A DNA stretch of 42,299 nt from an uncultured Bacteroidota bacterium (GTDB taxonomy: Bacteria > Bacteroidota > Bacteroidia > Flavobacteriales > Flavobacteriaceae): contig CAIMBK010000117.1 of NCBI GenBank assembly GCA_903839195.1, positions 1 through 42,299 on the forward strand, read 5' to 3'. The notes beneath the pieces are model-generated. The model had not been told where the DNA came from and searched no databases. It saw only the letters and a list, made by a program, of their open reading frames with translations. Positions 8,142-16,630 of this stretch are shown piece by piece (within the stretch, counting starts at the first letter, position 1; each line of letters starts with the position of its first letter). A program made the position numbers and the translations under genes.

Positions 8142-10199
8142 ATGATATTAAATAAAAAAGCACTAGTAATCGCTTCCTTAATCATAGGAATTAACACGAG
8201 TCAAGCTCAAACAGCAAACACCACAAATGAACCTGGAATTAATGTTGGGTTTATGGATAAGTCGGTAAAACCAAATGATGATTTTTTTCAATTTGTAAAC
8301 GGAAAATGGCTCCTAAAAACCGAAATCCCTAACGATAGAAGCCGCTGGGGAAGTTTTGACGAATTAAGAAAAAAGACCGATATCGATGCGATGGCTATAT
8401 TAAAAGCAGCCTCCAAAAATTCCAAATACAATTCAAATACAGACCAAGGAAAAGCAGTTGGTTTGTTTAAATCCATATTAGACACCGTTGGAAGAAACAA
8501 ATCGGGAATTGCGCCTTTGAAACCGTATTTAGCCAAAATTAATGCGATTAAAAACATCGCAGATTTGCAAAAATTAATGATGGAAATGGAACCAATCGGA
8601 GGAATCGGATTCTTCGGATTTGGAGTTGGCGCCGATCAATCAGACAGCAATAAAAATGTGGTTTATCTCGGCCCTGGACGATTAGGTTTGCCAGACAGAG
8701 ATTATTACGTTTCAGACGAAAAAGATTCAAAAGAAAAAAGAGAAAAATATGTTATTCACATTGCTAAAATGCTTCAGTATTTAGGAGATTCTAAAGCTAC
8801 GGCTGCTGCAAATGCTAATAAAATTCTTGCATTCGAAACCGCAATGTCGCAACCAAGATTTGACCGAGTGGAAGCCAGAGACGATCGAAAATCATACAAT
8901 CCAATGTCAATTGCCGAATTGCAAAAAACAGTTCCAGCGATTAAATGGGATGCTTTTATGAAAACCGTTGGATACAAAAATATTGACAATGTAGTTGTTT
9001 CGCAACCAAAATACATGGCGGCATTACAAGTTATTTTTGCCAAAAACAATGTTGAAGATTGGAAAAATTACATGCGTTGGAGTTTGTTAAATGGTTCTAC
9101 GGCTTCATTAACTACAGCTATTGAAACTACAAATTGGGAATTTTATAGCAAAACTTTAGGTGGAGCAAAAAAACAAAAACCAAGAGATGAAAGAGCTTTA
9201 CAAACAGTTAATGGAAATGTTGGCGAAGCTTTAGGAAAATTATATGTAGAAGAAAAATTTCCAGCAGAAGCCAAAGCCAAAGCAGCAAATATGATCAAAA
9301 ATGTGATTAGAGCCTATGAAAATAGAATCAATAATTTGACATGGATGAGCGCTGAAACCAAGGTGAAAGCAGTAGAAAAATTAAATAAATTGACCATCAA
9401 AATTGGTTATCCTGACAAATGGAAAGACTATTCTGCATTGGTAATTAAGAGTCCTGAAGAAGGGGGGTCGTATTTTCAAAACGACATTAACTTATCGAAA
9501 TGGCAAAATCAAGAAGGAATTGATAATTTAACCAAACCAGTTGATAAAACAGAATGGGGAATGGCGCCACAAACCGTAAACGCCTATTATAATCCATCGT
9601 ATAACGAAATTGTTTTTCCAGCGGCTATTTTGCAACCACCATTTTACAATTACCAAGCGGATGAAGCTGTAAATTATGGCGGAATTGGTGCCGTAATTGG
9701 ACATGAAATCTCTCATGGTTTTGATGATTCTGGAGCAAGATATAACGCCGATGGAAATCTAGTAGACTGGTGGACCGCGGATGATTTAACCCAATTTTCA
9801 GCTTTAACGGGGGCTTTGGCCGATCAATACAGCGCGTTGGAACCATTGCCAGGAACACATGTAGACGGAAAATTTACACTTGGAGAAAACATTGGCGATT
9901 TAGGCGGTGTGAATGCAGCTTATGACGGTTTGCAATTGTATTTAAAAGAAAATCCAAATCCAGGTTTAATTGACGGATTTACTCCAGAACAACGATTCTT
10001 TATTTCTTGGTCGACGGTTTGGCGTTCAAAAATGCGCGATGAAGCTTTAAAAAACCAAGTAAAAACCGACCCGCATTCTCCAGGAATGTATCGTGCTTAT
10101 GTTCCGTTGCAAAACGTTGATGCCTTTTACGATGCTTTCGGAATTCAAAAAGGCGATGGAATGTTTATTGCATCAGATAAACGAGTTAAAATCTGGTAA
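8142..10199 (+). CDS. pepO: M13 family zinc metallopeptidase (neprilysin/PepO-like)
   Basis: The 685-residue product has a signal peptide (ends near SQAQ, residue 23) and the full M13 layout. The N-terminal domain begins KPNDDFFQFVNGKWL. The catalytic domain contains NAYYNPSYNEIVFPAAIL, the zinc motif HEISH (His521, Glu522, His525) and the third ligand in GENIGDLGG (Glu582, with Asp586). The C-terminal end has the family's RAYVPLQNVDAFYDAFG and closes with VKIW. M13 enzymes are zinc oligopeptidases that cut on the N-terminal side of hydrophobic residues. It is probably periplasmic or cell-surface. Length is typical and all active-site residues are present. A TATTTTTG box at 8102-8109 may be the -7 element; no well-spaced -33 was found. 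Confidence 0.95.
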   Translation: MILNKKALVIASLIIGINTSQAQTANTTNEPGINVGFMDKSVKPNDDFFQFVNGKWLLKTEIPNDRSRWGSFDELRKKTDIDAMAILKAASKNSKYNSNTDQGKAVGLFKSILDTVGRNKSGIAPLKPYLAKINAIKNIADLQKLMMEMEPIGGIGFFGFGVGADQSDSNKNVVYLGPGRLGLPDRDYYVSDEKDSKEKREKYVIHIAKMLQYLGDSKATAAANANKILAFETAMSQPRFDRVEARDDRKSYNPMSIAELQKTVPAIKWDAFMKTVGYKNIDNVVVSQPKYMAALQVIFAKNNVEDWKNYMRWSLLNGSTASLTTAIETTNWEFYSKTLGGAKKQKPRDERALQTVNGNVGEALGKLYVEEKFPAEAKAKAANMIKNVIRAYENRINNLTWMSAETKVKAVEKLNKLTIKIGYPDKWKDYSALVIKSPEEGGSYFQNDINLSKWQNQEGIDNLTKPVDKTEWGMAPQTVNAYYNPSYNEIVFPAAILQPPFYNYQADEAVNYGGIGAVIGHEISHGFDDSGARYNADGNLVDWWTADDLTQFSALTGALADQYSALEPLPGTHVDGKFTLGENIGDLGGVNAAYDGLQLYLKENPNPGLIDGFTPEQRFFISWSTVWRSKMRDEALKNQVKTDPHSPGMYRAYVPLQNVDAFYDAFGIQKGDGMFIASDKRVKIW

Positions 10200-10220
10200 T
10201 AACCAATTTTATATTAATTT

Positions 10221-10256
10221 AAAAATCTCATTTTGTATTTCAAAATGGGATTTTTT
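10221..10256. terminator. Bidirectional terminator between pepO and the EamA gene
   Basis: AAAAATCTCATTTTG pairs with CAAAATGGGATTTTT (one wobble) around a short loop, with T runs on both strands. It follows the pepO stop by about 20 bp and touches the stop codon of the convergent transporter gene, so it can serve both. Confidence 0.85.
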
Positions 10257-11182
10257 TATGTGCTTTTCGATTTTTGAAAGGATCTATTTACCAAATAAAG
10301 TCCAAATAGGGTAATAATTCCACCTATCCCAATTGCTACTGATAAAGGCTCCCCAAAAATATAAGCTCCTAAAAGAACCGCAATTATTGGATTGATATAA
10401 GCATAAATACTATTGATTTCGGCAGGTAAATGTTGCAAAGCATAAATATAAGCTATGAAGGTTAGCACCGATCCAAATATTACTAAATAACCTATTGAAA
10501 CCCAAGAAATAGCCGGAATAGCGCTTAAGCTAACCGCCGATCCTGTAGCACCCAAATAAGCAAAAAGAAAAATACTTGAAATAAACATCTGAATTCCCAA
10601 ACTAAAATATGGATTAAAACTTGCCGCTTTTTTCTTGGTATATAATGTTGCAAACGCCCAAGTTAATGTAGAAATAACGGAAATAATAATCCCAAATCGG
10701 AAATCAAAATTCAAGAAATCACTTAAATGTTCGTAGAAAATCACACAAACGCCAGCAAAACCAACAACCAATCCTACAATAGCCAATTTTACTAATTTTT
10801 CTCCTCTAAACAGACTAATTATTACAACCCAAAGAGGAACCAAAGCACCTATAATTGCTCCCAAACCACTACTGATATATTTAACTCCCCAAGTGCTTAA
10901 TCCGTTACTTAAAACAAAATTCAAAATACTCAAAATGAAAATGGTTTTCCATTGTTTGCCTTTTGGCCAAGGGGTTTTCCTAAATAAAAAATAAGACAAA
11001 TATAATACCGATCCTAAAAATTGTCGAATAGCCGCAAGTTGTAAAGCCGGCATGTATTTCACACCTTCTTTCGAGGCAATCCAAGTGGTGCCCCAAAAAA
11101 AGCTAATCCAGCAAAGTGCTAAAATTGGCAATCCAACCGAGGTGATTTTCGAATGTATTTTAGATTTTAATTTTTGTATCAA
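10256..11182 (-). CDS. EamA/DMT family transporter
   Basis: A 308-residue inner-membrane protein with about ten hydrophobic helices arranged as two EamA repeats. The first begins ALCWISFFWGTTWIASKEG. The second contains AFATLYTKKKAASFNPYFS and ends with the conserved PIIAVLLGAYIFGEPLS. The family exports or imports small metabolites such as amino acids, nucleosides or vitamins; substrate is not predictable here. Translation appears to start at TTG (11180-11182) directly after the stop codon of the upstream gene, since no ATG occurs before the first helix. This tight join implies translational coupling. It is the last gene of a four-gene leftward run. Confidence 0.9.
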   Translation of the reverse strand: MIQKLKSKIHSKITSVGLPILALCWISFFWGTTWIASKEGVKYMPALQLAAIRQFLGSVLYLSYFLFRKTPWPKGKQWKTIFILSILNFVLSNGLSTWGVKYISSGLGAIIGALVPLWVVIISLFRGEKLVKLAIVGLVVGFAGVCVIFYEHLSDFLNFDFRFGIIISVISTLTWAFATLYTKKKAASFNPYFSLGIQMFISSIFLFAYLGATGSAVSLSAIPAISWVSIGYLVIFGSVLTFIAYIYALQHLPAEINSIYAYINPIIAVLLGAYIFGEPLSVAIGIGGIITLFGLYLVNRSFQKSKST

Positions 11183-11986
11183 TTATAAACTTTCTTTTAT
11201 GAAATGGTATTTCAAAACATTTTCCAATAGATCGGAAACTATGGTTTTGCCGATTGTGGGCTTTGAATGAGTAAAGATAGGAGGTTCTAAATTAAATTCT
11301 TTTGCTTTTTTGGTGTAATATTCTTCCCGAGTTGGATGAAAAGGCGCTACGGCATTTAGGGTTTCGTTCCAAAAATTGCTTTTAAAAACTTTCAAAATAA
11401 TCCCAATACAATCGTCTTGATGAATCAAATTTATTGGAGCATTTGGGTTTTCAAGATTATTTCGACCCGCCAAAAAAGTGACTGGATGACGGTCTTTTCC
11501 AATTAATCCGCCAAACCGAATCACGGTAGTTTTAAAAGTTATATTTTCTTGTAAAAGTTTTTCAGATGCCAATAATTGCTTTCCGTTTTCGCCATCAGGA
11601 ACGGGAATTGTGGTTTCAAAAACGGTTTTATTAGAATCGCCATAAACGGAAGTCGAACTAACAAAAAGCACTTTTTCAACGCTGGATTTTTCTATAAACG
11701 GAATTAAAACGGCAATTTTTTCAACAAAATTATCCGCTAAATTTCCTCTTAATTTTGGAGGAATATTAATTATTAATACCGAGGATTTTTTTAAAAACGA
11801 AAGCACGTCGCCCTTAATAGTATTGCCTTCAATGAAAAGCAGAAAGGGTTCGACGCCTAAATTTTGTAATAAAGAAATTTTTTCGATAGATGTTGTTGAC
11901 CCCGAAACCGAAAAGCCATTTTTTATCAAAGCTTCCGCCAATGGGATTCCCAACCATCCACAACCTAGAATGCTGATTTTTTGCAT
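11183..11986 (-). CDS. NAD(P)-dependent epimerase/dehydratase-like protein (YeeZ-like)
   Basis: The 267-residue product begins with a Rossmann nucleotide-binding motif, ISILGCGWLGIPLAEAL. It has the extended-SDR elements VLFVSSTSVYGD and ATRE-like C-terminal regions, but the classical Tyr-xxx-Lys pair is not clearly present (SSTSVYGDSNKTVF). This places it near the YeeZ-type group of NAD(P)-binding proteins. The reaction is unknown. It lies 15 bp after the M28 peptidase gene and directly joins the EamA gene, so it is probably cotranscribed. The start ATG is at 11984-11986. Confidence 0.8.
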   Translation of the reverse strand: MQKISILGCGWLGIPLAEALIKNGFSVSGSTTSIEKISLLQNLGVEPFLLFIEGNTIKGDVLSFLKKSSVLIINIPPKLRGNLADNFVEKIAVLIPFIEKSSVEKVLFVSSTSVYGDSNKTVFETTIPVPDGENGKQLLASEKLLQENITFKTTVIRFGGLIGKDRHPVTFLAGRNNLENPNAPINLIHQDDCIGIILKVFKSNFWNETLNAVAPFHPTREEYYTKKAKEFNLEPPIFTHSKPTIGKTIVSDLLENVLKYHFIKESL

Positions 11987-12001
11987 TTAATTTAACTCGA
12001 A

Positions 12002-14389
12002 TTAGTTGGGTTTTAAAGTATCAATCGCGCGGTTCAAACTGTCTTTCACAATCATTTGATCAGAAGAAAACGCCTTTGTTTTTATTCGAACAACCGCCGA
12101 AGGATTGATTTTTTGTTTCAAAACAATTGCATCGGTTAAAACAAAAGGCATCGGCATCATCCAATTGGCTCTTTTTTGGGTTTTTAAAGCCGAATTCGTC
12201 AACAAATCAAAGGACGATTCAATCAAATTCATATCAAAAACCGCCGACGAATAAATGGAAAATTGCAATTCCAAAGGCTCATTATTGACTACATAATACG
12301 TCACAATTTTTTTTCCATTTGGTTTGTTTTTTTTGCCATTTTGCCCAATTTCTGTAGCGCCATTTGCAGTCAAATTGGTAATATTCATTTCGCTTGCCGC
12401 AAAAATATCATAACGATTGACATTTCTTGTAGGCGTTATTTTGATTTTAAAATACCTTGAATTCCCACCAATGCTATCTTTTATAAATTCAATAGTTGGT
12501 TTCGAAACGGCAATTTTTGGAGCATCAGCCATAAACGTATAATCGGAATGGTATTTACTATACAACGGATTTTTATTTAATGATGTCGCCGATTTTGGAT
12601 TTTCTCCCAAATATTGTTTCGTCCATTCGTCCAAATTAGTGTCATAAGTAGCCCATTTGGCTTCATCGGCATCAGCATCATAAACATAAAGCAAACTATT
12701 GGGTTTGGCCTTTCCAATTTCATATCCCGATTGGATTTGTGCATAAACAAAAAAGGCAATCGAAGCCATAAAAAATAATAAAGCCCAATTTCTTTTTCTT
12801 GGAAACATCCCAAAAACGGGCAATAACATTCCAAACACTAAAACCGTCAAAACCGAACTTCCCACCAGAATTTTTAATCCTAATCCTATCGGAAGAGTTA
12901 GTATTAATGGAAAAAATAGTAACAACGCGGGAATACTTAGAAACAAATTCAATACTGGATCGGATTTTTGAGTCAGAACAAAATAGCCCAACATCAACAA
13001 ACAACTTAAAACGGGAATACTAAAAAATCCAGCGCCAGGCAAATAGGAAGCAACCGCAAAATTGATAATTACCCATAAAAATAATGGCGCAATAGAAAGA
13101 TTCACAATTCGCGCATCGGGCTTGTATTTGGAATAAAAAGAAAAACAAACGGCCAAACTCAAACAAACAAACGCGCCAATATAGGCATGACCATTATAAG
13201 GAAATCCTTGCTGAATGTCGTTGTATTGCGGATAAATTAAAAGGAGTAATTTCCAGCCATAATACGACAATAACCCGCTCAGGATTAAGGAACCAAAGAA
13301 AGGGACAAAACCCGTAATTATCGTTCTTCCGTTTAAGAGGCGTTTACCAAATCCGATAAAAATAAAAAACAACAACAAAAAAGTGGCAACCCAAACCATC
13401 GGATAAACCCACGAAAAGGGATAACTCACAAACGAAAAAGGCAAACTTAAATAAACGTCATCTTCAGCAGAATCTAATTTTGTCAAATCGGCATTCGAAA
13501 AATAGCGCAATAACGGCATCAAATAACTTCCTTGATGTTCGATTGTATTTGGTGAAATATGTTCAAAATCATCTTGTGCCGTGTGGTAATTAAAATGATT
13601 GTCAATAAAAGCAAAATTAAACCCTTGAATTTTTCCTTGCTCCCGAAAAACCGTCAAATCGGTGTCGTTAGGCAACATTTTATAAATACTATACATCAAG
13701 GAATTTGATACAGGAAATGGCACTTGTGCTTCCGAAAATCCTTTGACCAAAGCCGAATTTCCTTGATTTACTTCCATCAACATATAACTCGGACCACCAG
13801 TTCCACGAGCTTCAAAGTTTAAAACCAGTCCAATTTCTTTCGCCCAATTATGCTGCGTTACAAAAAGCGCTGCGCCATTCAAACCCAATTCTTCTGCATC
13901 TGAAAACAAAATAATAATATCGTTTTTAGGCGTTTTTTTAGCATGTAAATAGGCACGAACGCCTTCTAATAAAGTCCCAACTCCCGAACCGGCATCGCTC
14001 GCGCCATGGGAATAGGAATGGGGCGCACTATCGTAATGAGTCAACAACAACAAGGCTTTCGAAGGATTGCTTCCCGAAATACGCGCCAAAATATTTTTCG
14101 ATTTTACCAAATTTCCCTTTCCGGAAAAAGTAGTTCCTTCCTGAATTTCTGGATTTAAACCCAGTTTTTTTAATTCGGAAACTAAATAATTGGCTACTAT
14201 TTCGTGATTTTTGGAACCGACAAAATGGGGTTGTGCCGCTATTTTTCGGATGTGCTTTAAGGCCCGTTCGGTCGAAAAATCATCGCGCGATTCAGGCGTT
14301 GAAACCCATTGTGGCATCGTAAAAAAATAATTCAACAAGAGAATTCCTGTTAGGAAAAGCGTGGCGAATAATGCGTAGTTTTTTTTCAT
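12002..14389 (-). CDS. M28 family zinc peptidase with C-terminal multi-helix membrane domain
   Basis: The 795-residue product has an N-terminal membrane helix (residues 5-24), then an M28 aminopeptidase domain. The zinc and catalytic residues are visible: THYDSAPHS (His118, Asp120), GASDAGSG (Asp132), SDAEELGLNG (Glu166, Glu167), NFEARGTGG (Glu193) and a late His in NYHTAQDDFEH. About residues 325-560 form eight or so membrane helices, and the last 230 residues are a soluble domain. This architecture resembles the ERMP1/Fxna-type membrane-bound M28 peptidases. The peptidase domain should face the periplasm. It lies 17 bp after the zinc-ribbon gene and 15 bp before the SDR-like gene. Confidence 0.93.
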   Translation of the reverse strand: MKKNYALFATLFLTGILLLNYFFTMPQWVSTPESRDDFSTERALKHIRKIAAQPHFVGSKNHEIVANYLVSELKKLGLNPEIQEGTTFSGKGNLVKSKNILARISGSNPSKALLLLTHYDSAPHSYSHGASDAGSGVGTLLEGVRAYLHAKKTPKNDIIILFSDAEELGLNGAALFVTQHNWAKEIGLVLNFEARGTGGPSYMLMEVNQGNSALVKGFSEAQVPFPVSNSLMYSIYKMLPNDTDLTVFREQGKIQGFNFAFIDNHFNYHTAQDDFEHISPNTIEHQGSYLMPLLRYFSNADLTKLDSAEDDVYLSLPFSFVSYPFSWVYPMVWVATFLLLFFIFIGFGKRLLNGRTIITGFVPFFGSLILSGLLSYYGWKLLLLIYPQYNDIQQGFPYNGHAYIGAFVCLSLAVCFSFYSKYKPDARIVNLSIAPLFLWVIINFAVASYLPGAGFFSIPVLSCLLMLGYFVLTQKSDPVLNLFLSIPALLLFFPLILTLPIGLGLKILVGSSVLTVLVFGMLLPVFGMFPRKRNWALLFFMASIAFFVYAQIQSGYEIGKAKPNSLLYVYDADADEAKWATYDTNLDEWTKQYLGENPKSATSLNKNPLYSKYHSDYTFMADAPKIAVSKPTIEFIKDSIGGNSRYFKIKITPTRNVNRYDIFAASEMNITNLTANGATEIGQNGKKNKPNGKKIVTYYVVNNEPLELQFSIYSSAVFDMNLIESSFDLLTNSALKTQKRANWMMPMPFVLTDAIVLKQKINPSAVVRIKTKAFSSDQMIVKDSLNRAIDTLKPN

Positions 14390-14406
14390 TTGAGACGAAT
14401 TTATGT

Positions 14407-14757
14407 TTATATATCTTTTTTAACCAACATCAAATAGTCATTTTCTAAAGCCAAATAACCTTGGTTATACAAGAAATAATAGGTGTTTCCGGTTTTGGTA
14501 TTCAAAATATTGGTAAAATAGTCAAAGTCAAATCCCTTATTAAACATTTTTGATCGACTCGTTTTTGTTTTTCCATCCACATTCAGCTCGCACAAAATCC
14601 GATAATTTTTACGCAATTTGTTATTCACATTCCGCATAAAATTCGTGCTGTCCTTATTAATTTTGTTGTTATAGGCATTTCGACACCCATCGCTACAAAA
14701 CTTTTTATCCTCGCGGCCCACAATTTTGTCGCCACATTCCAAACAAGATTTTGTCAT
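14407..14757 (-). CDS. Small zinc-ribbon protein of unknown function
   Basis: A 116-residue protein with an N-terminal four-cysteine zinc ribbon, CLECG and FCSDGC (Cys5, Cys8, Cys21, Cys25), of the kind often described as C2C2 or DUF2116-like. A basic region follows (NNKINKDSTNFMRNVNNKL), and the C-terminal half has a KMFNKGFDFDYFTNI segment that could be a DNA- or RNA-binding fold. I do not recognise a characterised homologue. I use the ATG at 14755-14757; a GTG codon directly before it is also possible. It is the first gene of a run with the M28 peptidase. Upstream lies a hairpin repeat shared with another locus. Confidence 0.78.
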   Translation of the reverse strand: MTKSCLECGDKIVGREDKKFCSDGCRNAYNNKINKDSTNFMRNVNNKLRKNYRILCELNVDGKTKTSRSKMFNKGFDFDYFTNILNTKTGNTYYFLYNQGYLALENDYLMLVKKDI

Positions 14758-15091
14758 CACTTTTTCTTTTTTTGGAGCAAAACGACAGTGTTTTTTTAGT
14801 AATCCTATTCCCGCTGTCCGCTACAATCCGCGCCTTCAGCGCGGGATTTTCACTCCCATCGGGGCTAATAAACAAATGTCTTTTGTCCCTATTATTTTTT
14901 GGCTTAAAACTTTTACAATCAATCAAATATAATAATTATTTTCCATTTACAAATGGTTACAAATAACTACAACCGAAAGTAAACAATTAGCAACCGAATA
15001 AATTTTGGAAGCCGCCACATCTTTGCAATGTCGAAATCAAACAAGTATCGGCAAAAACAATTTTATATAAACCAAATTAAATTTAAAAGCC
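14758..15091. other. Divergent intergenic region before ssb
   Basis: This 334-bp stretch separates the leftward zinc-ribbon gene from rightward ssb. It holds the hairpin repeat at 14809-14867 and a short inverted repeat CCATTT-AC-AAATGG at 14943-14956. A weak -7-like CATCTTTG occurs at 15018-15025, with a C where the consensus has T. I see no convincing gene. Short frames in it are explained by the repeat. Confidence 0.6.
14809..14867 (-). repeat. Hairpin-forming dispersed intergenic repeat, copy 1
   Basis: Read on the minus strand it runs from TAGCCCCGATGGGAGTG to GGACAGCGGGA. The central hairpin pairs AATCC(C)GCGC with GCGCGGATT around the loop TGAAG, with a bulged C. Copy 2 at 18783-18840 has the same layout with a compensating base-pair change. 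It lies 5' of the leftward zinc-ribbon gene. It may be related to the Flavo-1 RNA motif of Rfam; I recall this only by resemblance and could not test it. Confidence 0.7.
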
Positions 15092-15424
15092 ATGAGTGCA
15101 TTAAGAAACAAAGTTCAGTTAATTGGAAACGTAGGAAACGATCCAGAAATTAAATCCTTCGACGGAGGAAAAAAAGTAGCCAATTTTACCATCGCTACAA
15201 ACGAAAGCTACAAAAATGAAAAGGGCGAAAAAGTAGAACAAACCGAATGGCACAAAGTTTCCGCTTGGGGAAAAACAGCCGAAATCATCGAAAAATTTGT
15301 AACCAAAGGAAAAGAAGTCGCCATCGAAGGCAAACTAACACACCGAAGTTATGAAGACAAAAACGGCGAAAAACGCTACACCACCGAAGTGGTAGCCAAT
15401 GAAATCTTGTTGTTAGGGAAATAG
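15092..15424 (+). CDS. ssb: Short single-stranded DNA-binding protein
   Basis: The 110-residue product is an SSB-type OB fold from end to end: ALRNKVQLIGNVGNDPEI, KKVANFTIATNESY, TEWHKVSAWGKTAEI, KGKEVAIEGKLTHRSY and TTEVVANEILLLGK. It stops right after the fold, so the disordered linker and acidic tip (DDDLPF type) that recruit repair and replication enzymes in full-length SSBs are absent. It is therefore likely an accessory SSB paralogue, not the main replication SSB, as seen in other Flavobacteria. It is followed after 26 bp by a HRDC-domain gene in the same direction. Confidence 0.93.
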   Translation: MSALRNKVQLIGNVGNDPEIKSFDGGKKVANFTIATNESYKNEKGEKVEQTEWHKVSAWGKTAEIIEKFVTKGKEVAIEGKLTHRSYEDKNGEKRYTTEVVANEILLLGK

Positions 15425-15450
15425 TAGTAACTTCAATTGAGAAATAAGCC

Positions 15451-15879
15451 ATGAATATTAAAGTTTTTAATATCAGATTAAATAAAGAATTTTGTCAAAA
15501 CGACCAAGACATAATGAATACTTTTTTAGATTCGGTTATCGTTAATTTGACATCAACAAATTTCGTAACAACCGCCTCAACCGATTATTGGTCAGTTGTT
15601 GTTTTTTATAAGTCCAAAAAAGAAGTGGCACAATCAATCGACGAAAGCGAACTTTCGGCCAAAGAAAAAGAAATTTACAAAGCCTTAAAAATTTGGAGAA
15701 ATGAATTAGCTCAAAAACTGGATTGGTCAGCGTTTAGAATTTGTCATAATTCGCATTTATTTGAAATTGTAAAGTCGAAGCCAAACAATTTAGAGGAGCT
15801 GAAAAACACAAAAAATTTTGGAGAAATTAGAACTCAAAAGTATGGCGATGATATTATGGCGTTGTTGAACTCTTTTTAA
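15451..15879 (+). CDS. Stand-alone HRDC-domain protein
   Basis: The 142-residue product has an N-terminal half without recognised domain (a possible small alpha/beta fold) and a C-terminal HRDC domain, about residues 65-140. The domain shows its typical start LSAKEKEIYKALKIWRNELA and the end LKNTKNFGEIRTQKYGDDIMALL. HRDC domains bind nucleic acids in RecQ helicases and RNase D. Here no helicase or nuclease domain is attached. With ssb just upstream it may help handle single-stranded DNA; that is inference from neighbourhood. A strong terminator follows within 20 bp. Confidence 0.85.
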   Translation: MNIKVFNIRLNKEFCQNDQDIMNTFLDSVIVNLTSTNFVTTASTDYWSVVVFYKSKKEVAQSIDESELSAKEKEIYKALKIWRNELAQKLDWSAFRICHNSHLFEIVKSKPNNLEELKNTKNFGEIRTQKYGDDIMALLNSF

Positions 15880-15897
15880 ACAACATTTTTATGTTTT

Positions 15898-15939
15898 AGT
15901 CGCAGTTTTCAATTATTCTGAAAGCTGCGACTTTTTTTA
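15898..15939. terminator. Terminator after the HRDC gene
   Basis: AGTCGCAGTTTTCA (15898-15911) pairs with TGAAAGCTGCGACT (15919-15932), a 14-bp stem with one wobble and a 7-base loop. A run of T follows on the plus strand. It also reaches the stop codon of the convergent HAD gene. Confidence 0.92.
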
Positions 15940-16626
15940 TTTCAATAAAACAGGCAATACATGCGCTATTTTTTCAAAGGAATAAAAATTATCGTGGACA
16001 ATTTCAAAATCAATTTTTTCATATTCCCAAGTCGAATGATAAGGAATATGAAAGCCGCTTCCGCCAATGTTCAATATGGGCAAAACATCCGATTTAAGCG
16101 AATTCCCAATCATTAAAAAATCATTCGGTTTGCAATCCAATCGCCCCAACATTTTTTGATATTCCAATTCTGTTTTGTCGCTCATTACTTCAATATGATG
16201 AAAAAAAGCACCAATTCCGGATTCGTGTAGTTTTCTGTGTTGGTCTTTCAAATCGCCTTTGGTGGCAACAACCAATTTGTATTTTCCTTGTAATTCTTGT
16301 AAAACATTTTCTACGTCAGGCAATAATTCGACGGGTTTTTGTAACAAATCTTTTCCAATCGCCAGAATTTTTTCAATTCCTTTTCCCGAAATAGCATGAT
16401 TGGTTAATTCCAAGGCGGTTTCAATCATTGATAACGTAAATGCCTTAATTCCAAACCCATATAAAGGCAAATTAGTAATTTGATGATTCAAAATCAATCC
16501 CAATATTTCTTGATTTGACGCATAATCTTGAAACAAAACACAAAAACGCGCCTGCGCTTCATCGAAATAAGGTTCGTTGTGCCACAAAGTATCATCGGCG
16601 TCGAAGGCAATAATTTTTGGGTTCAT
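15937..16626 (-). CDS. HAD superfamily hydrolase (phosphatase)
   Basis: The 229-residue product has HAD motif I near its start, IIAFDADDTLW (nucleophile Asp9, acid/base Asp11). A helical cap domain follows. Motif II lies around LVVATKGDL, a lysine in SDKTELEYQ serves as motif III, and motif IV is IGNSLKSDV. This matches HAD family phosphatases of the YjjG/phosphoglycolate type. Substrate is not evident. It begins 4 bp after the metG stop and is probably translated from the same mRNA. Confidence 0.9.
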   Translation of the reverse strand: MNPKIIAFDADDTLWHNEPYFDEAQARFCVLFQDYASNQEILGLILNHQITNLPLYGFGIKAFTLSMIETALELTNHAISGKGIEKILAIGKDLLQKPVELLPDVENVLQELQGKYKLVVATKGDLKDQHRKLHESGIGAFFHHIEVMSDKTELEYQKMLGRLDCKPNDFLMIGNSLKSDVLPILNIGGSGFHIPYHSTWEYEKIDFEIVHDNFYSFEKIAHVLPVLLK

Positions 16627-16630
16627 TTTT

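Noticed and set aside
14705..14932. Short open frames on both strands across 14705-14932
   Set aside because: They read through the hairpin repeat and the zinc-ribbon gene start. Such frames are a known source of false small proteins in Flavobacteria and have no start signal.
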